Source: Fictibacillus phosphorivorans | GTDB lineage: Bacteria; Bacillota; Bacilli; Bacillales; Fictibacillaceae | Reading direction: 5' to 3' | Assembly: GCF_001619875.1 (NCBI RefSeq) | Contig: NZ_LRFC01000016.1 | Coordinates: 1-42,805 of the forward strand | Length of the DNA stretch: 42,805 nt | In this document: piece after piece, positions 40,233 to 42,805 of the stretch | How the letters are laid out: each line of letters begins with the position of its first letter | How positions within the stretch are numbered: the stretch's first letter is position 1 | Position numbers and translations under genes: made by a program | The notes under the pieces: generated by a model | The model's database searches: none | What the model was told of the DNA's origin: nothing | Seen by the model: only the letters and a program-made list of their open reading frames with translations

Positions 40233-42805
40233 ATGGCGAGAGGTAGGGAATTGCTTACATCGGAACAGAGACAGGCTTTTATGCAAATCCCTGAAGATGA
40301 ATGGATACTGGGGACCTACTTCACTTTTTCCAAACGGGATTTAGAAATAGTCAATAAGCGAAGGAGGGAAGAAAACCGTTTAGGATTTGCCGTTCAATTA
40401 GCTGTCCTTCGGTATCCTGGTTGGCCATACACTCATATCAAAACCATCCCAGATTCAGTCTTACAATATATATCGAAACAGATCGGTGCCAGCCCATCCT
40501 CGCTTAGTCATTATCCTCAAAGGGAAAATACACTTTGGGATCATTTGAAAGAAATTCGAAGTGAATACGACTTTGTAACTTTTACCCTGAGAGAATATCG
40601 AATGACATTTAAGCACCTTCATCAATTAGCTTTGGAAAATGGTGACGCCATTCATCTACTGCATGAATGCATAGATTTTCTAAGGAAAAACAAAATCATA
40701 CTACCTGCTATCACTACACTTGAAAGAATGGTGTGGGAGGCAAGAGCAATGGCTGAAAAGAAGCTATTTAATACGGTTAGTCAGTCTCTAACAATTGAGC
40801 AAAAAGTAAAACTTGAAGAGATCATTACTTCGCAGCATCCATCCGAATCCAATAAAACGTTATTGGGTTGGTTAAAGGAACCACCGGGTCATCCTTCACC
40901 CGAAACATTTCTGAAAGTAATAGAACGACTCGAATACATACGGGGAATAGAATTAGAGACGGTAAAAATTAGCCATTTGCACCGCAACCGCCTATTACAG
41001 CTATCCCGTTTAGGTTCAAGATATGAGCCTTATGCATTCCGTGACTTCCAAGAAAATAAACGTTATTCGATATTAACCGTCTATTTATTACATCTTACTC
41101 AAGAGTTAACGGATAAAGCTTTTGAAATTCATGACAGACAAATACTCAGTTTGTTATCAAAAGGCCGTAAGGCTCAAGAGGAAATTCAGAAACATAACGG
41201 TAAAAAGTTGAATGAGAAAGTTATACACTTTACGAACATCGGACAAGCTTTAATCAAGGCAAAACAGGAAAAATTAAACGTTTTTGAGGTTTTAGAATCC
41301 GTTATTGAATGGAATTCTTTTGTCTCTTCGGTGGAAGAAGCTCAAGAGCTTGCCCGTCCTGCCGACTATGATTATTTAGACTTACTGCAAAAAAGATTTT
41401 ATTCACTTAGAAGATATACGCCAACGCTTTTAAGGGTATTGGAATTTCATTCTACAAAGGCAAATGAGCCACTTTTACAAGCTGTTGAGATTATCCGAGG
41501 AATGAACGAATCCGGAAAGCGAAAAGTGCCTGACGACTCGCCTGTAGATTTTATTTCACAACGTTGGAAAAAGCATTTATACGAGGATGATGGTACAACA
41601 ATCAATCGTCATTACTATGAAATGGCTGTTTTAACAGAACTTCGGGAGCATGTTCGGGCAGGAGATGTTTCCATTGTTGGCAGCAGACAATATAGAGATT
41701 TTGAGGAATATTTGTTTTCAGAAGATACATGGAATCAAACGAAGGAAAATACGAGATTATCAGTTAGTTTATCATTCGAAGATTATATGTCGGAGAGAAC
41801 CAGCAGCCTTAACGAAAGGTTAAATTGGTTAGCTGCCAATTCCAACAAATTAGACGGGGTTTCTCTTGAAAAAGGAAAGCTGTCACTTGCACGCTTAGAA
41901 AAAGATGTTCCAGAAGAAGCAAAAAAGTTTAGTGCAAGCCTTTATCAAATGCTGCCAAGAATAAAATTAACTGATTTACTCATGGATGTTGCTCATATAA
42001 CAGGATTTCATGAGCAATTTACTCATGCTTCCAATAATCGAAAACCGGATAAAGAAGAAACGATTATTATTATGGCTGCCCTTTTAGGAATGGGAATGAA
42101 TATAGGTGTAAGCAAGATGGCTGAAGCAACACCCGGACTTACATATAAGCAATTAGCCAATGTATCTCAATGGCGCATGTATGAAGATGCAATGAATAAA
42201 GCCCAAGCCGTATTAGTAAATTTTCATCACAAATTACAATTGTCTTCCTATTGGGGAGACGGTACAACATCCTCATCAGACGGTATGAGAATGCAGTTAG
42301 GTGTTTCATCACTACATGCAGATGCAAACCCACATTATGGAACTGGAAAAGGAGCCACCATCTACCGTTTTACTAGTGATCAATTCTCTTCTTACTACAC
42401 AAAGATTATTCATACTAATTCAAGGGATGCGATTCATGTTTTAGATGGTTTGTTGCACCATGAAACGGATTTAAACATAGAAGAGCATTATACAGACACA
42501 GCTGGTTACACAGATCAAATATTCGGACTGACTCATTTATTAGGATTTAAATTTGCCCCAAGAATAAGAGATTTAGCAGACTCAAAATTATTTACAATAG
42601 ATAAAGCAAGTGAGTATCCAAAATTAGAAGCCATTTTACGTGGACAAATAAATACAAAGGTCATTAAAGAAAATTATGAGGATGTTTTGCGATTAGCTCA
42701 CTCAATAAGAGAAGGAACAGTTTCAGCATCCCTTATTATGGGGAAACTAGGTTCTTATTCAAGACAAAACAGCTTGGCTACAGCCTTACGTGAGATGGGT
42801 CGAAT
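40233..42805 (+). CDS. tnpA: Tn3-family transposase TnpA, 3' end outside window
   Basis: An open frame of 857 codons runs from the ATG at 40233 to the window edge. It starts MARGRELLTSEQRQAFMQIP and is recognisably the Tn1546 transposase; the family is about 985 residues long. Two of the three catalytic acids are visible: Asp676 in YWGDGTTSSS and Asp755 in HYTDTAGY. The catalytic glutamate should lie just past the end. It binds the 38-bp ends and carries out replicative transposition. I saw no frameshift. A weak SD precedes the start. Confidence 0.95.
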   Translation, partial: MARGRELLTSEQRQAFMQIPEDEWILGTYFTFSKRDLEIVNKRRREENRLGFAVQLAVLRYPGWPYTHIKTIPDSVLQYISKQIGASPSSLSHYPQRENTLWDHLKEIRSEYDFVTFTLREYRMTFKHLHQLALENGDAIHLLHECIDFLRKNKIILPAITTLERMVWEARAMAEKKLFNTVSQSLTIEQKVKLEEIITSQHPSESNKTLLGWLKEPPGHPSPETFLKVIERLEYIRGIELETVKISHLHRNRLLQLSRLGSRYEPYAFRDFQENKRYSILTVYLLHLTQELTDKAFEIHDRQILSLLSKGRKAQEEIQKHNGKKLNEKVIHFTNIGQALIKAKQEKLNVFEVLESVIEWNSFVSSVEEAQELARPADYDYLDLLQKRFYSLRRYTPTLLRVLEFHSTKANEPLLQAVEIIRGMNESGKRKVPDDSPVDFISQRWKKHLYEDDGTTINRHYYEMAVLTELREHVRAGDVSIVGSRQYRDFEEYLFSEDTWNQTKENTRLSVSLSFEDYMSERTSSLNERLNWLAANSNKLDGVSLEKGKLSLARLEKDVPEEAKKFSASLYQMLPRIKLTDLLMDVAHITGFHEQFTHASNNRKPDKEETIIIMAALLGMGMNIGVSKMAEATPGLTYKQLANVSQWRMYEDAMNKAQAVLVNFHHKLQLSSYWGDGTTSSSDGMRMQLGVSSLHADANPHYGTGKGATIYRFTSDQFSSYYTKIIHTNSRDAIHVLDGLLHHETDLNIEEHYTDTAGYTDQIFGLTHLLGFKFAPRIRDLADSKLFTIDKASEYPKLEAILRGQINTKVIKENYEDVLRLAHSIREGTVSASLIMGKLGSYSRQNSLATALREMGR

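Larger units (their letters stand above)
34333..42805. mobile_element. Tn1546-like Tn3-family transposon with ger operon
   Basis: The element starts at the terminal repeat at 34333 and contains a ger operon, an AraC regulator, tnpR, a res site and tnpA, which runs off the window end. About 130 more codons of tnpA plus a 38-bp repeat should lie beyond the end, so its full size is about 9 kb. The repeat at 1-35 has the orientation expected of the other end if the replicon is circular. Tn1546-like elements carrying spore-trait genes are known in Bacillus. Confidence 0.88.

Noticed and set aside
40233..42805. Frameshift in tnpA
   Set aside because: Counting codons from the ATG at 40233 to the window end gives one continuous frame that matches the Tn1546 transposase throughout.

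Overview
The window looks like most of a conjugative plasmid from a Bacillus, probably of the B. subtilis group or a close relative. Evidence for this is the strong Gram-positive Shine-Dalgarno (SD) sequences, a perfect B. subtilis-type LexA box, a spore-germinant receptor operon, Tcp/Con-type conjugation genes and an actin-type (ParM/ParR) partition locus. No chromosomal housekeeping genes or tRNAs are seen, and no canonical Rep protein was recognised.

Layout. (1) 1-838: 5' part of an AAA ATPase gene, cut off by a Tn3-family terminal inverted repeat at 1-35. (2) 1.0-1.4 kb: a LexA-controlled YolD-like gene. (3) 13.06 to 1.5 kb, minus strand: a 13-gene conjugation operon (small membrane protein, replication-relaxation protein, VirD4-like coupling protein, TcpC, TcpD, TcpE, VirB4-like ATPase, lipoprotein, VirB6-like channel, CwlT-like cell-wall hydrolase, small membrane protein, AbrB-type regulator). 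(4) 13.1-14.9 kb: non-coding DNA with an iteron-like array, a 149-bp nested palindrome and many dyads; it is the best candidate for oriT and/or a Rep-less theta origin. (5) 14.9-16.7 kb: parMR with four GTATAC-core sites. (6) 16.7-19.8 kb: a MerR-type coiled-coil protein, then an AT-rich island with an FRG-domain gene, a HEPN-type RNase candidate and an unknown small membrane protein. (7) 20-26.5 kb: plasmid accessory genes (zinc-ribbon protein, ArdC antirestriction, double-repeat DNA-binding candidate, RadC/JAB protein, several unknowns) with two unusual hairpin-rich non-coding blocks upstream of ardC and radC. (8) 26.5-32.8 kb: a type I restriction-modification locus in the order hsdR, half-hsdS, hsdM, hsdS. 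(9) 33.0-34.3 kb: a serine recombinase, a GIY-YIG-like ORF and an Mrr-nuclease remnant. (10) 34,333 to the window end: a Tn1546-like Tn3-family transposon carrying a germinant-receptor operon (gerAB-gerAA-gerAC order), an AraC regulator, tnpR, a res site and tnpA (incomplete at the window edge).

The terminal repeat at 1-35 points leftward out of the window, and the one at 34,333 points rightward towards tnpA. If the replicon is circular, these are the two ends of one transposon of about 9 kb, sitting between the ATPase fragment and the Mrr fragment. The 5-bp flanks do not match, so insertion was probably followed by deletion or rearrangement.

How it works together: the conjugation operon and candidate origin region spread the plasmid, and parMR plus the resolvase stabilise it. 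The restriction system and the FRG/HEPN island probably defend the host or hold the plasmid in it. ArdC and perhaps RadC would help the plasmid establish in a restricting recipient. The transposon adds a spore-germination trait. The most novel material is the FRG-HEPN island, the hairpin-rich leaders of ardC and radC, the iteron plus palindrome origin candidate, and the decayed second transposon end beside the ger operon.
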